Program-made: the position numbers and the translations under genes
From: JABGQS01 sp963674545
Lineage (GTDB): Bacteria; Bacillota; Clostridia; Christensenellales; SZUA-584
Length of the DNA: 64,000 bases
Direction of reading: 5' to 3'
Assembly (NCBI GenBank): GCA_963674545.2
Contig: CAXXFB010000001.1
Coordinates: 2,666,001-2,730,000, forward strand
Part shown: positions 16,007 through 25,023 of the stretch, in pieces
Numbering within the stretch: position 1 is the stretch's first letter
How the letters are laid out: each line of letters starts with the position of its first letter
Notes under the pieces: generated by a model
Databases searched by the model: none
Told to the model about the DNA's origin: nothing
What the model saw: the letters and a program-made list of their open reading frames with translations, nothing else

Positions 16007-16774
16007 TCATATTTTAAAACTCGTATAGAACTTGATGTTTTTTTCATAGCAAAACTTCTTGTATTCATCAAGAACTTCCTGGTTAGTAATGATACAATCT
16101 GCATCAGTTATAGGTCCGATTTTAGAAAGAGAGATCTGATTGAAACGGGTATGCTCTGCTAGAACTATAATCTCGTTCGTGATAGTGAAGATTTTTTTAT
16201 AAAAGATAGCGAGATCAATATATGACGTTGTAAGCCCGTTTATAATATCTACGCCCTGTACATCAAAAAAAGCTTTGTTTACAAATAGTGAACTGGCGCA
16301 AATGCTTGCAAGTTCGCCTGTTAAAAGAGAACTGAAAGCACTTGTTTGTCCCCCAATTACGATCAATCTTATCCTGGTATTAGAATATAATGTATTTGCA
16401 ATTGCTATATCGTTGGTAACGACGGTAAGATTAATGAAGCTGTCAAGCTGTGCTGCAATAAGCTGTGATATAGGACCGCTTAAGAATATAACATCATCGT
16501 CAGTTATAAGCTTGCTGGCAATATTTGCAATATAAATCTTAGATTTATAGTTTTCATCCTCAAGTACATCGGAATAACTTTTTGGAAGTACTTCTGAATT
16601 AAGTACGGCGCCGCCATACGTTTTAGTTAAAAAACCTTGCTGCTGGAGCTTATCTAAGTCTCGTCGAATAGTCGTTTCTGAAACTGATAGAAGATTACTC
16701 AAACTAACAACATCAACTTGTTTTTGTTCATATAGCTTTTGTTTTATAAGTTGTAGCCTCTCATATGACAGCAT
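16007..16774 (-). CDS. DeoR-family transcriptional regulator
   Basis: A 255-residue protein with N-terminal winged HTH (LSNLLSVSETTIRRDLDKLQ) and a DeoR-type effector domain (SGPISQLIAAQL; VVTNDIAIAN). It is transcribed away from the catabolic operon that starts at 17043 and together with the ABC ATPase gene. By position it controls the catabolic operon. It is not a close copy of the DeoR at 5482, so the two probably sense different ligands. A TATAAT sits at 16841-16836 on the minus strand, with only a weak -35. Confidence 0.92.
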   Translation of the reverse strand: MLSYERLQLIKQKLYEQKQVDVVSLSNLLSVSETTIRRDLDKLQQQGFLTKTYGGAVLNSEVLPKSYSDVLEDENYKSKIYIANIASKLITDDDVIFLSGPISQLIAAQLDSFINLTVVTNDIAIANTLYSNTRIRLIVIGGQTSAFSSLLTGELASICASSLFVNKAFFDVQGVDIINGLTTSYIDLAIFYKKIFTITNEIIVLAEHTRFNQISLSKIGPITDADCIITNQEVLDEYKKFCYEKNIKFYTSFKI

Positions 16775-17042
16775 TATTTATTAGCTCACTTTTTTTACTC
16801 TTTAATGTCACGCAACTCAATAATAACATAATTTTATTATAGTGTGTACAGTTTTTGCTCATTTCTTCCAAACTATAAATGAACATAGAATAAAGTCATT
16901 GTTTTATGGAAAATATAACCAAAAATATGCGGATTAATGCCGAAAAAATCATAAATAAGCGAAAAAATTTAAAATCATGCAGGAGAATGCAAAAATGCGC
17001 CGAATAAGATAATAATAATTAAAAGGAGTTATTGACTAGAAT
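16775..17042. promoter_or_regulatory. Divergent control region between DeoR and the catabolic operon
   Basis: AT-rich. It contains TATAAT for the minus strand at 16841-16836 and a direct repeat CGAAAAAAT at 16941-16949 and 16960-16968, 19 bases apart (nearly two helical turns), which may be operator half-sites. No convincing -35 for the plus strand was found. AGGAG at 17024-17028 is 14 bases from the ATG, longer than usual. Confidence 0.4.
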
Positions 17043-18200
17043 ATGAAAGAACTTGAACGTATATATACAGAGATGAATAGAAACGGCATGGATGTTGCCC
17101 TGTTATGCTCATATGAGAATGTTGTTTACAGCAGTGGCTTTGACACACCATTGCCGTACGGGGCAATAAATGATTTCGGAATGGGTTTCCCATTGTCTTA
17201 TGTAATCATAAATGCAAGGAACAGAAGTGCAAGACTGATCGTATCAAACTTCTATTCCAAATTAGCAATAGGGCAGACATTCCTGAAAGAAGTTGATTCA
17301 TTTGTAATTTTTGATCATTTTAAGCCAGTTGATTTAGTAAAGAATGTTTGCGGAACAATTATAGATATACTTAAAGAAGAGATGGGCCAGAGTACTTGCT
17401 TGGGCATAGAGGAAAGTTTTCTGCCCGCCATAATTTATAAAGAAATAGTAAATACGTTCTCTGATGTCAGGATAAAACAAGTATACAATGTAATTGCAAA
17501 GGCAAGAAGAGTTAAGACTGAAAGAGAACTAGACCTTATGCGTAAAGCAGCAAAGGTTGAGGATGCAGGTCAGGAAATGCTTCTGAAAATTGCGAGAGAT
17601 TTTAAACATGAGACTGAATTTGAAGCATGGCTAAAAATAAATGAAGCTATGATAAATGTAATGAAGGCGCCGCCAGTTATTTCGGGTGAGTTGGTCACTG
17701 GCCCCAGAACAAATTCTGTTGATTATCCAAATGGGCCAAAAGATAGACAAATCGAACCTGGCGATATGGGGTTAATGGATATTAGTACTAGAGTAAATGG
17801 ATATTGGTGTGACTGTTCAAACGTGGTGGTCTTTGGCAAAGAACCAAATGCTGAACAAAAGAAATATTTCAAATATGTCAAAGAAGCATATGATGCAGGA
17901 TTTGCGAAAATCAAACCGGGTGTAAAACTAAGCGAGGTTGACAGGGCTGCTAGTGAGGCATTCGAAAAGAATGGCGTGAAGGCTATAGCATACACCGGGC
18001 ATCCAATTGGCTGTGCAGTAAATGAATCCCCTCGTATTGTGTGTTACGAAGATTTATTATTAGAAGAGAATATGGTGCTTTGTATTGAACCACAACAATA
18101 TTCAGGAAAAGGCGGGAATACGGGAGCCAGGATAGAAAAGGTGATTCTGGTTACAAAAAATGGAGCAGAAGAATTAAATGAGTTTGAATGGGGAATTTAA
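17043..18200 (+). CDS. M24-family metallohydrolase (Xaa-Pro peptidase/creatinase fold)
   Basis: A 385-residue pita-bread-fold protein with an N-terminal creatinase-like domain and a C-terminal M24 domain. The five metal ligands can be placed: Asp in LMDIS, Asp in YWCDCS, His in TGHPIG, Glu in LCIEPQ and Glu in ARIEKV. The usual second active-site histidine (HE of HExP) is Asn in VNESP, so it may not be an ordinary prolidase. It is the first gene of the catabolic operon, 36 bases ahead of the sugar-binding protein. M24 proteins in such operons may hydrolyse C-N bonds other than peptides. The substrate is unknown. Confidence 0.85.
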   Translation: MKELERIYTEMNRNGMDVALLCSYENVVYSSGFDTPLPYGAINDFGMGFPLSYVIINARNRSARLIVSNFYSKLAIGQTFLKEVDSFVIFDHFKPVDLVKNVCGTIIDILKEEMGQSTCLGIEESFLPAIIYKEIVNTFSDVRIKQVYNVIAKARRVKTERELDLMRKAAKVEDAGQEMLLKIARDFKHETEFEAWLKINEAMINVMKAPPVISGELVTGPRTNSVDYPNGPKDRQIEPGDMGLMDISTRVNGYWCDCSNVVVFGKEPNAEQKKYFKYVKEAYDAGFAKIKPGVKLSEVDRAASEAFEKNGVKAIAYTGHPIGCAVNESPRIVCYEDLLLEENMVLCIEPQQYSGKGGNTGARIEKVILVTKNGAEELNEFEWGI

Positions 18201-18236
18201 TTTTCCATTCAAAAATTAAATATTCAGGAGGAGAAA

Positions 18237-19379
18237 ATGAAAAAACTAATTATTTTCCTAATGGTTTTTGGTATGGTGGCAGCTCTTATGTTTGCCGGCT
18301 GTACTCCGACAGATGCGCAGCAAACCCAAACCGAAGACCAGAACGAGGGAGAACAGGCAGATCAGACAACAGATGAACAATCAGACCAAACAAATGACGA
18401 GAGCCAGAAGGTATGGAGGATTGCGCTTAGCAATTCATTCGTAGGCAATGACTGGCGTCAGGAAATGCAGAAAATTGCTGAATATGTTGCCAATACTGAT
18501 GCATATAAAGACAAGGTAGAGCTCACGATTGTCAATTGCGAAAACACACCAGAAGCACAAGCTGCTTCAATTGATGCATTGATTTTAGAAGGCTACGATG
18601 CGATATTGATAGATGCTTCTTCCCCGACTGCGTTAAATCAGACCATAAAACGTGCTGTCGATCAAGGAATCGTAGTAGTATCTTTTGATCAGCTTGTAGA
18701 TTCTCCGGATGTGTACTTGATTGGTCCGGATTATGGAAAAGCAGCGCAGTATCAGGCGAGATATCTTGCTGAAGCGATAGGTGGATCAGGCAAGGTAGTT
18801 GTTGACAGAGGCCTGCCGGGTGCCAAGGGATCCGGGCCGTTGTACGAGGAAGCGGTGAAAATATTCGACGAGTATCCTGATATAGAGATCATACACGAGT
18901 TCGACGGGATGTTTGCAGAGGGAGATACTCTTGCCGGCATGAATGCTGCGATAGCAGCAAATCCGCAAATAGATGCCGTATATACTCAGGGCTATATTGC
19001 TCCTGTTATTAAAGCATTGGGAGAAGCGGGAAGACCGCTTGTACCAGTAAGCGGATGGAGCTATAACAGCAGCTTCTTAGCACTGGCAGAAAATAATTGT
19101 GACGGCTTTATAACTCATGGTTCACCGTCTGTTGGGGCAAGCGCTATAAAAATAGCATTGGAAGTTCTTGAAGGATCAGATAAATATGTTTTAGGCGAAT
19201 TTATGGAATATCCTTTAGGGTTGTATGCGATGAACCCAGATACATACGATTTTGGCGAGCCAGTGGTACAGATAGAGATGGGTGTAAATGCTTTACCGGA
19301 TTTCCCACCGGGCTTCCAGCTCCCGACAACACCGGACCTTGATGTAGAAGTACCGAACGAAGTTGTTTTATCAGAATAA
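18237..19379 (+). CDS. Sugar ABC transporter substrate-binding lipoprotein
   Basis: A 380-residue RbsB-like periplasmic-binding-protein family member. The signal peptide ends in a lipobox with Cys22 (MFAGC), followed by an acidic, Gln/Thr-rich linker to about residue 60. The binding fold is recognisable in IDALILEGYDAILIDASSPT and VVVSFDQLVD. It would be anchored outside the membrane and deliver a sugar or polyol to the two permeases downstream. A strong AGGAGG precedes the ATG. A perfect hairpin follows the stop, typical of transcripts in which the binding protein is made in excess. Confidence 0.93.
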   Translation: MKKLIIFLMVFGMVAALMFAGCTPTDAQQTQTEDQNEGEQADQTTDEQSDQTNDESQKVWRIALSNSFVGNDWRQEMQKIAEYVANTDAYKDKVELTIVNCENTPEAQAASIDALILEGYDAILIDASSPTALNQTIKRAVDQGIVVVSFDQLVDSPDVYLIGPDYGKAAQYQARYLAEAIGGSGKVVVDRGLPGAKGSGPLYEEAVKIFDEYPDIEIIHEFDGMFAEGDTLAGMNAAIAANPQIDAVYTQGYIAPVIKALGEAGRPLVPVSGWSYNSSFLALAENNCDGFITHGSPSVGASAIKIALEVLEGSDKYVLGEFMEYPLGLYAMNPDTYDFGEPVVQIEMGVNALPDFPPGFQLPTTPDLDVEVPNEVVLSE

Positions 19380-19388
19380 GAATTAGGC

Positions 19389-19421
19389 TATATGAGGATG
19401 TGTCTAACACATCCTCATATA
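19389..19421 (+). other. Perfect 15-bp intercistronic hairpin after the binding-protein gene
   Basis: TATATGAGGATGTGT (19389-19403) and its exact complement (19407-19421) surround a 3-base loop. No T-run follows, so it is more likely an mRNA-stabilising or processing element or partial attenuator than a full terminator. Confidence 0.7.
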
Positions 19422-19464
19422 AACATAGCATGGTTATAAAAAATACAGGGGAGTGAGATGGTGT

Positions 19465-20958
19465 ATGTTGCATCTTGAAGTTAAAAATCTTTCAAAGTCT
19501 TTCGCAGCGGTTCAAGCATTAGATAAAATTAATTTTTCTGCCTCTCAGGGAGAGGTACATGCAATATTAGGAGAAAACGGCGCCGGGAAAAGCACATTAA
19601 TCAAGATACTTAGCGGAGCACTGAAATGTGATGAAGGCAAGATCTATATTAATGGTGAAGAGGTCATATTGAACACACCAAAAGATGCTATAATTGCAGG
19701 TATTGGAACAGTATATCAAGAATTAAGTATTATTAAGGATCTAAATGTTGCACAAAACATTTTTTTTGAAAACTGGCCGAAAAGAAAAACCCGTATAGTC
19801 ACAAAAAAAGCATTAAGGAACAAAACAATAGAGATTCTAAAAAAATATAATATTGAAGGCATTGACCCCGAGGACAGTGTTGGGGAACTATCTTTAGCAA
19901 AGCAGCAAATGATAGAAATAGTAAAGGTGTTAACACGCAATCCTAAAATAATCATATTGGATGAAGCAACTTCTGCATTAACAGAGAATAAGGTTGAATG
20001 GCTTTTAAACCTATCAAAACAGTTGGCATCTCAAAACAAGATAATAATTTTTATTTCACACAGATTACAGGAAATAAATAATAGCTGTGACAGAATAACA
20101 GTTTTTAGAAATGGCAAAGATGTTGGTGTCCGGAATGTAAAGAATACAAATAATGAGGAATTAGTTTCCATGATGATTGGTCAAAGACTATCAGCTTATT
20201 TCCCTGAAAAAATTGGTTATAAAACAGATTCTTCACTACTAAATATACGCAATTTGAATTCGGGAGAGGCATTAAAGGATATAAACCTAACGATTTTCAA
20301 AGGAGAAGTTTTAGGAATTGGGGGCTTAGCAGGTCAGGGGCAATCATCTTTATTCCATACATTATACGGCCTGCAAACTTATAGCGGTGAAATTACATTG
20401 AACGAAGAACCAATAACTTTAAAGAATCCCAACAATTCTTTAAAGCAGGGAATAGCATTGGTGCCGGCGGATAGAGCAACAGAGGGATTAGTACAAACAA
20501 TGACAATTGGTGAAAATATAACGTTACCTTCAATGGACAATCTATCAAAGTTTGGGTTTATAAAGCGTACAAAGGAAAATGAAGTAATAGAAAAAGCAAT
20601 TTATACTTTTAAAATAAAATGTGCAAGTCAGGATTCTAAAGTTATGGAACTTTCTGGAGGGAATCAGCAGAAAGTACTTCTGAGTAAATATATAATTTTA
20701 AATCCTCAGGTGTTTTTATTGTTTGATTGCACACGTGGAGTGGATGTTGGGACAAAAGCAGAAATATTTGCATTGGTAAGGCGACTGGCCAAAGAAGGCA
20801 ATGCAATCCTCTATTATTCTACAGATATTGAAGAGCTTGTAAACATTTGTGATAGAGTGGCGGTTATGTGTGACAACACAATTGCCGGAACTTTGTCTGG
20901 AAGTAACATTACAAAGGAAAAGATTCTAACATTATCAGTTGGTGAATGCGTTAGTTAA
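19465..20958 (+). CDS. Sugar ABC transporter ATP-binding protein (RbsA type)
   Basis: A tandem ATPase of 497 residues from ATG 19465 (an in-frame GTG at 19453 overlaps the AGGGGAG site and is less likely). Domain 1: Walker A GENGAGKST, signature LSLAKQQ, Walker B IIILDEATS. Domain 2: GLAGQGQSS, signature LSGGNQQK, and FLLFDCTRGVD, in which the Walker B glutamate is replaced by Cys, as in many RbsA C-terminal halves. It powers the permease pair encoded next and the binding protein encoded before. Confidence 0.93.
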   Translation: MLHLEVKNLSKSFAAVQALDKINFSASQGEVHAILGENGAGKSTLIKILSGALKCDEGKIYINGEEVILNTPKDAIIAGIGTVYQELSIIKDLNVAQNIFFENWPKRKTRIVTKKALRNKTIEILKKYNIEGIDPEDSVGELSLAKQQMIEIVKVLTRNPKIIILDEATSALTENKVEWLLNLSKQLASQNKIIIFISHRLQEINNSCDRITVFRNGKDVGVRNVKNTNNEELVSMMIGQRLSAYFPEKIGYKTDSSLLNIRNLNSGEALKDINLTIFKGEVLGIGGLAGQGQSSLFHTLYGLQTYSGEITLNEEPITLKNPNNSLKQGIALVPADRATEGLVQTMTIGENITLPSMDNLSKFGFIKRTKENEVIEKAIYTFKIKCASQDSKVMELSGGNQQKVLLSKYIILNPQVFLLFDCTRGVDVGTKAEIFALVRRLAKEGNAILYYSTDIEELVNICDRVAVMCDNTIAGTLSGSNITKEKILTLSVGECVS

Positions 20959-20996
20959 ATATCTATTAACATTTTAACTATGGGGGTTAAACAATA

Positions 20997-21974
20997 ATGA
21001 ACGGCAAGTTTTTCAAATCAAATGGAATAAAACAATTTAAGAAAATCAAGTGGGACACACTAATTTCTTATATTGTTCTAATTCTGCTTATAACTATTAT
21101 GGGCATATTAAAGCCTAAAACTATTAGCTTATATTATTTGGGAATAAAATCTGACATGGTGTTACCCTTGGTTTTTTTATCAATGGGCCAGACACTCGTC
21201 CTTATAAGCGGAGGTATTGATCTTTCTGTTGGCGGAGTAATGAGCTTATCAACATGTATTATGGCAACAGGAATTGGGAACATATGGACAACAGCAATTT
21301 TAGTAATAATAATTGGAGCGGTTGTGGGGTTATTAAATGGGGTCCTTATTGCACAGTTTAAATTGCAACCGTTTATTGCAACAATGGCAACATGGACAAC
21401 CATAGGGGGATTTGCTTTATGGTTATTGAAAACAGACGGAGGATTTATACCTGAATATTTCCGAAATATTTTTGTTTTAAGGATTGCTGGGTTACCAATA
21501 ACGCTAATAATTATTGCGGTAATACTAATATTATGGCAATTATTTAAAAATACTCCCTTTGGATACTCAATTTATGCAATAGGAAGCAATCAAAAAGCAG
21601 CATATTTTAATGGAATCAAAGTAAAGAAAACAAAGATAATTGTATATATGATATCTGGACTAATGGCAGCGCTTTCCGGTATTACATATAGTGCGATTAC
21701 CGGTACAGGTTCTCCAACGGTTGGCAACAGTAACATCATGATGTCTGTTGCAGCCGCCGTAATCGGAGGGACAAGCTTATCCGGAGGTGTTGGTGGCATG
21801 GCCGGAACAATAGTTGGCGTATTTATATTGAAGATAATAAGCGATGTTCTGGTATTTGCAGGTGTTACTTCATACTGGACACCATTGCTTCAGGGAATCT
21901 TACTAATAGTCTCTGTTGCCATAGGTTCAATTTCAACACTTATCAAGAAAAAGAGGAGCTTGAGTTATGATTAA
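20997..21974 (+). CDS. Sugar ABC transporter permease 1 (RbsC type)
   Basis: A 325-residue BPD_transp_2 membrane protein with about nine hydrophobic segments and the family motif LISGGIDLSVGG near residue 75. The C-terminal glycine-rich segment VIGGTSLSGGVGG is typical of ribose-type permeases. The gene overlaps the second permease by eight bases. Together the two would form a heteromeric pore. Confidence 0.92.
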   Translation: MNGKFFKSNGIKQFKKIKWDTLISYIVLILLITIMGILKPKTISLYYLGIKSDMVLPLVFLSMGQTLVLISGGIDLSVGGVMSLSTCIMATGIGNIWTTAILVIIIGAVVGLLNGVLIAQFKLQPFIATMATWTTIGGFALWLLKTDGGFIPEYFRNIFVLRIAGLPITLIIIAVILILWQLFKNTPFGYSIYAIGSNQKAAYFNGIKVKKTKIIVYMISGLMAALSGITYSAITGTGSPTVGNSNIMMSVAAAVIGGTSLSGGVGGMAGTIVGVFILKIISDVLVFAGVTSYWTPLLQGILLIVSVAIGSISTLIKKKRSLSYD

Positions 21975-22920
21975 GACTTTTAAAAGATCGTTTCATAATA
22001 ACAAAATTATATATTTTAGTTATTTAGCAACCGTTATACTGTTTCTGCTTGTTATGATTATTGTACCGGGTTTTGGAAGAGGACACCATTTTAAGGTCTT
22101 GATAAACGAAGCAACTATTATAGGGATACTAGCATTAGGGCAGACTTTCGTTATCCTGACAGGCGGGATAGATTTGTCAATCCCATGGAACTTAAACTGT
22201 GCGGGAATATTACTCACGTTTATAACAAAGTCTAACAATGAAGGACTCTTTTGGATAATACCCTTAATTCTATTAGTATGCAGTTTTTTCGGATTGTTGA
22301 ATGGAATCGGTGTTGCGTATTTAGGTATTCCCCCAATTATAATGACACTTGGAATGAACGGTGTATTACAAGGTGCGCTTTTAGTATTACTTAAGGGAAC
22401 ACCAGGCGGTGTCGCACCGTCTTTGATCTCTGATTTTTGTGTTGGCTCAACAAGCTTTATTCCAAATTTACTTTTTGTTTGGATTTTTATAGGAATAATA
22501 GCTACCATAATGCTCCATTATTCAAGCTATGGGAGAAGGTTGTTCGCATTGGGGAACAATGAAAAAGTTGCTTTTTTCTCAGGTATAAGAGTAAAAAGAA
22601 TAAAGATGAGCGTATACATTATCAGCGGATTTGCAGCAGGCTTAGGCGGTATATTATTAACTGGCAGATTAGGGCAAAGCTATTTAGGAATGGGAGAGCA
22701 GTTCTTGTTTTTAACTGTTATTTCCGTTGTTCTTGGCGGAGCTTCTCTAATGGGAGGTAAAGGCAGCTATCTGGGGACAATAGCAGGCACTTGCCTATTA
22801 GTTATTCTGACTGGGTTTTTGGCTGCAATTAAGCTTCCTACAAGCGTTCAGCAGATACTTTACGGAATAATACTTATGGTAGCCGTTATACTCATTCCGA
22901 GTGATTCGAAAAATGAATAA
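21967..22920 (+). CDS. Sugar ABC transporter permease 2 (RbsC type)
   Basis: A 317-residue paralogue of the preceding permease with the same landmarks: LTGGIDLSIPWN and VVLGGASLMGGKG. The ATG lies within the end of permease 1, so the two are translationally coupled. Having two different permease genes implies a heterodimer. Confidence 0.92.
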   Translation: MIKTFKRSFHNNKIIYFSYLATVILFLLVMIIVPGFGRGHHFKVLINEATIIGILALGQTFVILTGGIDLSIPWNLNCAGILLTFITKSNNEGLFWIIPLILLVCSFFGLLNGIGVAYLGIPPIIMTLGMNGVLQGALLVLLKGTPGGVAPSLISDFCVGSTSFIPNLLFVWIFIGIIATIMLHYSSYGRRLFALGNNEKVAFFSGIRVKRIKMSVYIISGFAAGLGGILLTGRLGQSYLGMGEQFLFLTVISVVLGGASLMGGKGSYLGTIAGTCLLVILTGFLAAIKLPTSVQQILYGIILMVAVILIPSDSKNE

Positions 22921-22935
22921 AAGAAGGTGGATTCT

Positions 22936-23736
22936 ATGAATATTCAAGATCAGAAAATTCTTGCTTTTCCGGCGCTAAAGCAATTTTCATTAGAGAACAA
23001 CTGTGCAGTTATTACAGGCTCCGGGAGCGGGCTTGGTATGGAAGTGGCAAAAGGCTTTGCGATGGCAGGCGCTAATATTGCCTTGGTGGATAATAATTTT
23101 AAAGCGGTAAAAAAGTTAAGCGAAGATTTATGTGAAGTTGGTTATAATTCTGTTCCGATAAAAGCGGACGTAACTAGGGAGGATGACGTAATAGCAGCAG
23201 TTAAAATGGCTGTAAAGGAATTCGGAAGTATTGATACGCTTGTAAATTGTGAAGGGATTACGAGACGTATGCCGCTGGAGGAATTTAATGAGGCCGATTG
23301 GGAACTCGTACTAAATGTAAATTTAAACGGGACTTTCCTTTTCACAAAATACTGTGCGAAAGAAATGCTAAAGAAAAGCAAAGGAAGTATCGTGAACTTT
23401 GGCTCTCTGGGAAGCCTGGTTGCGATTCCGCAAAGTGCCGCTTATTGTGCAAGTAAGGGCGGGGTTGCGATGTTAACTAAAACTGCAGCTTGTGAATGGG
23501 CTAAAAAAGGTATTCGAGTAAACGCTGTTCTTCCGGGAACTTTTAAGACGCCGCTTTTAGAACAATGTATTAGAGAAAGGCCGGAATATGGCGAAGAGAT
23601 GTTGCAGAGATTTCCGATAGGGCGTTTTGCAGAACCTGAGGAAATTGTCGGGGCCTGTATTTTTTTGGCTTCTGACGCTTCCTCATATGTAACAGGACAT
23701 CTCTTATCCGTTGATGGCGGATGCACGGCGTATTGA
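22936..23736 (+). CDS. Short-chain dehydrogenase/reductase
   Basis: A classical SDR of 266 residues. The cofactor motif is ITGSGSGLGMEVAK, the conserved NAG region reads VNCEG, the catalytic serine lies in VNFGSLGS, and the YxxxK motif is YCASK. The C-terminal SYVTGHLLSVDGG is typical of sugar/polyol members. ATG 22936 has AAGGTGG seven bases upstream; GTG 22927 is inside that site. It would oxidise a hydroxyl of the imported compound with NAD(P). The operon has a second SDR at 27296. Confidence 0.9.
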   Translation: MNIQDQKILAFPALKQFSLENNCAVITGSGSGLGMEVAKGFAMAGANIALVDNNFKAVKKLSEDLCEVGYNSVPIKADVTREDDVIAAVKMAVKEFGSIDTLVNCEGITRRMPLEEFNEADWELVLNVNLNGTFLFTKYCAKEMLKKSKGSIVNFGSLGSLVAIPQSAAYCASKGGVAMLTKTAACEWAKKGIRVNAVLPGTFKTPLLEQCIRERPEYGEEMLQRFPIGRFAEPEEIVGACIFLASDASSYVTGHLLSVDGGCTAY

Positions 23737-23761
23737 TTACTAAAAAAGTAGGAGAAAACAA

Positions 23762-24994
23762 ATGACTTCAAGAGAACGGGTAAGAAAGACGATCACCCAT
23801 CAGGAACCGGATCGTGTCCCAATAGATTTAGGAGGGTCGCAGGTAACTGGCATTCATGTGGATGAATACTGCCAGCTTGCAAAACATTACGGGCTTGATA
23901 TATTGCCCCCGAGGGTATACGATCCTTGGCAGATGCTTGCGATTCCTGACATGACGATGCTCAAACGCTTAAGCTCAGACATAATGGTTATTGAAAACTA
24001 TATTCAGCCTTTCGGATTTCGGAGCGACAACTGGAAGCTCTGGGATACTTATCAGGGGAATTCCGTACTGATGCCAGGTGATTTTAATCCGATTAAGGAT
24101 GAGCAAGGATACCTGCATATTCAGAGTGGTACAGGTAAAAATATTGCGCAAATGGCGCCGGGTGGTCTGTATTTTGACATCGAAGCGCCGACAGAAATGA
24201 CCGGTGACTGGAACTTCATGGACCCTGATGAGTGGAAAGCATCCATACCGCTTTATACGGATGAAGAGTTAAGAATCATGGAGAGCAAAGCAAAAGCTCT
24301 ATACGAATTAACCGATTTTTCTCTTTGTGGGACTTTTCTGAAAGGAGGGCTGGGGACAAACGCAATATTCGCAGGGCACACGGTATGTGACTGGTATTGT
24401 ATTCTTTCTGCAGAGCCGGAATATGCCGGTGAGATATTACATGCGACCGCAGAACGTGCGATTGAAAATAGCCAGCTTTACCTGCAGGCGCTTGGTCAAT
24501 ATATTGATATCATATTATTGTCGGGTACGGATTATGGATCTCAGAAAGCGGAGATATTCAACCCGGATATTTTCAAAGAACTGCATAAGCCTAATTATAA
24601 ATTGATAACAGAATATATTCACGAAAATTTTGACGTTAAAATAGCAATGCACAGCTGTGGATCAATCTATAATATTATTCCGCATATCATTGACGCAGGT
24701 ATTGATATTTTGAATCCGGTACATGTTAATACGGCTAATATGAATCCGCAAAGATTAAAAGATGAATTTGGCAGTAAGATTGTGTTTTGGGGCGGTGGTG
24801 TAGATACTCAAACAGTATTGCCATACGGTTCACCTGATGAGGTTACTGAACAGGTTAAAGAAAGAATAAACATATTTGCACCAGGAGGGGGCTTTATTTT
24901 CACTCCAGTCCATAATTTACAATTTGGGGTTCCTTCAGAAAATGTAGATGCTATGATCAATACCGTTATAAAGCATGGTAATTATCCAATATAG
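23762..24994 (+). CDS. Uroporphyrinogen decarboxylase (URO-D) family protein, methyltransferase-like
   Basis: A 410-residue URO-D/MtaA superfamily protein (SRERVRKTITHQEPDRVPID at the start; MHSCGSIYNIIPHI; NPVHVNTANMNPQRLKDEFG). True HemE is shorter and lacks the His-x-Cys-Gly zinc site seen here, which is used by cobamide-dependent methyltransferases of the MtaA/CmuA type. No corrinoid protein is encoded nearby. Many such homologues sit in sugar clusters with no known role, so demethylation of a methylated sugar is only a suggestion. It follows the SDR by 25 bases. Confidence 0.85.
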   Translation: MTSRERVRKTITHQEPDRVPIDLGGSQVTGIHVDEYCQLAKHYGLDILPPRVYDPWQMLAIPDMTMLKRLSSDIMVIENYIQPFGFRSDNWKLWDTYQGNSVLMPGDFNPIKDEQGYLHIQSGTGKNIAQMAPGGLYFDIEAPTEMTGDWNFMDPDEWKASIPLYTDEELRIMESKAKALYELTDFSLCGTFLKGGLGTNAIFAGHTVCDWYCILSAEPEYAGEILHATAERAIENSQLYLQALGQYIDIILLSGTDYGSQKAEIFNPDIFKELHKPNYKLITEYIHENFDVKIAMHSCGSIYNIIPHIIDAGIDILNPVHVNTANMNPQRLKDEFGSKIVFWGGGVDTQTVLPYGSPDEVTEQVKERINIFAPGGGFIFTPVHNLQFGVPSENVDAMINTVIKHGNYPI

Positions 24995-25023
24995 ATTTTA
25001 TTTAACAATGGGAGGACGTATAT

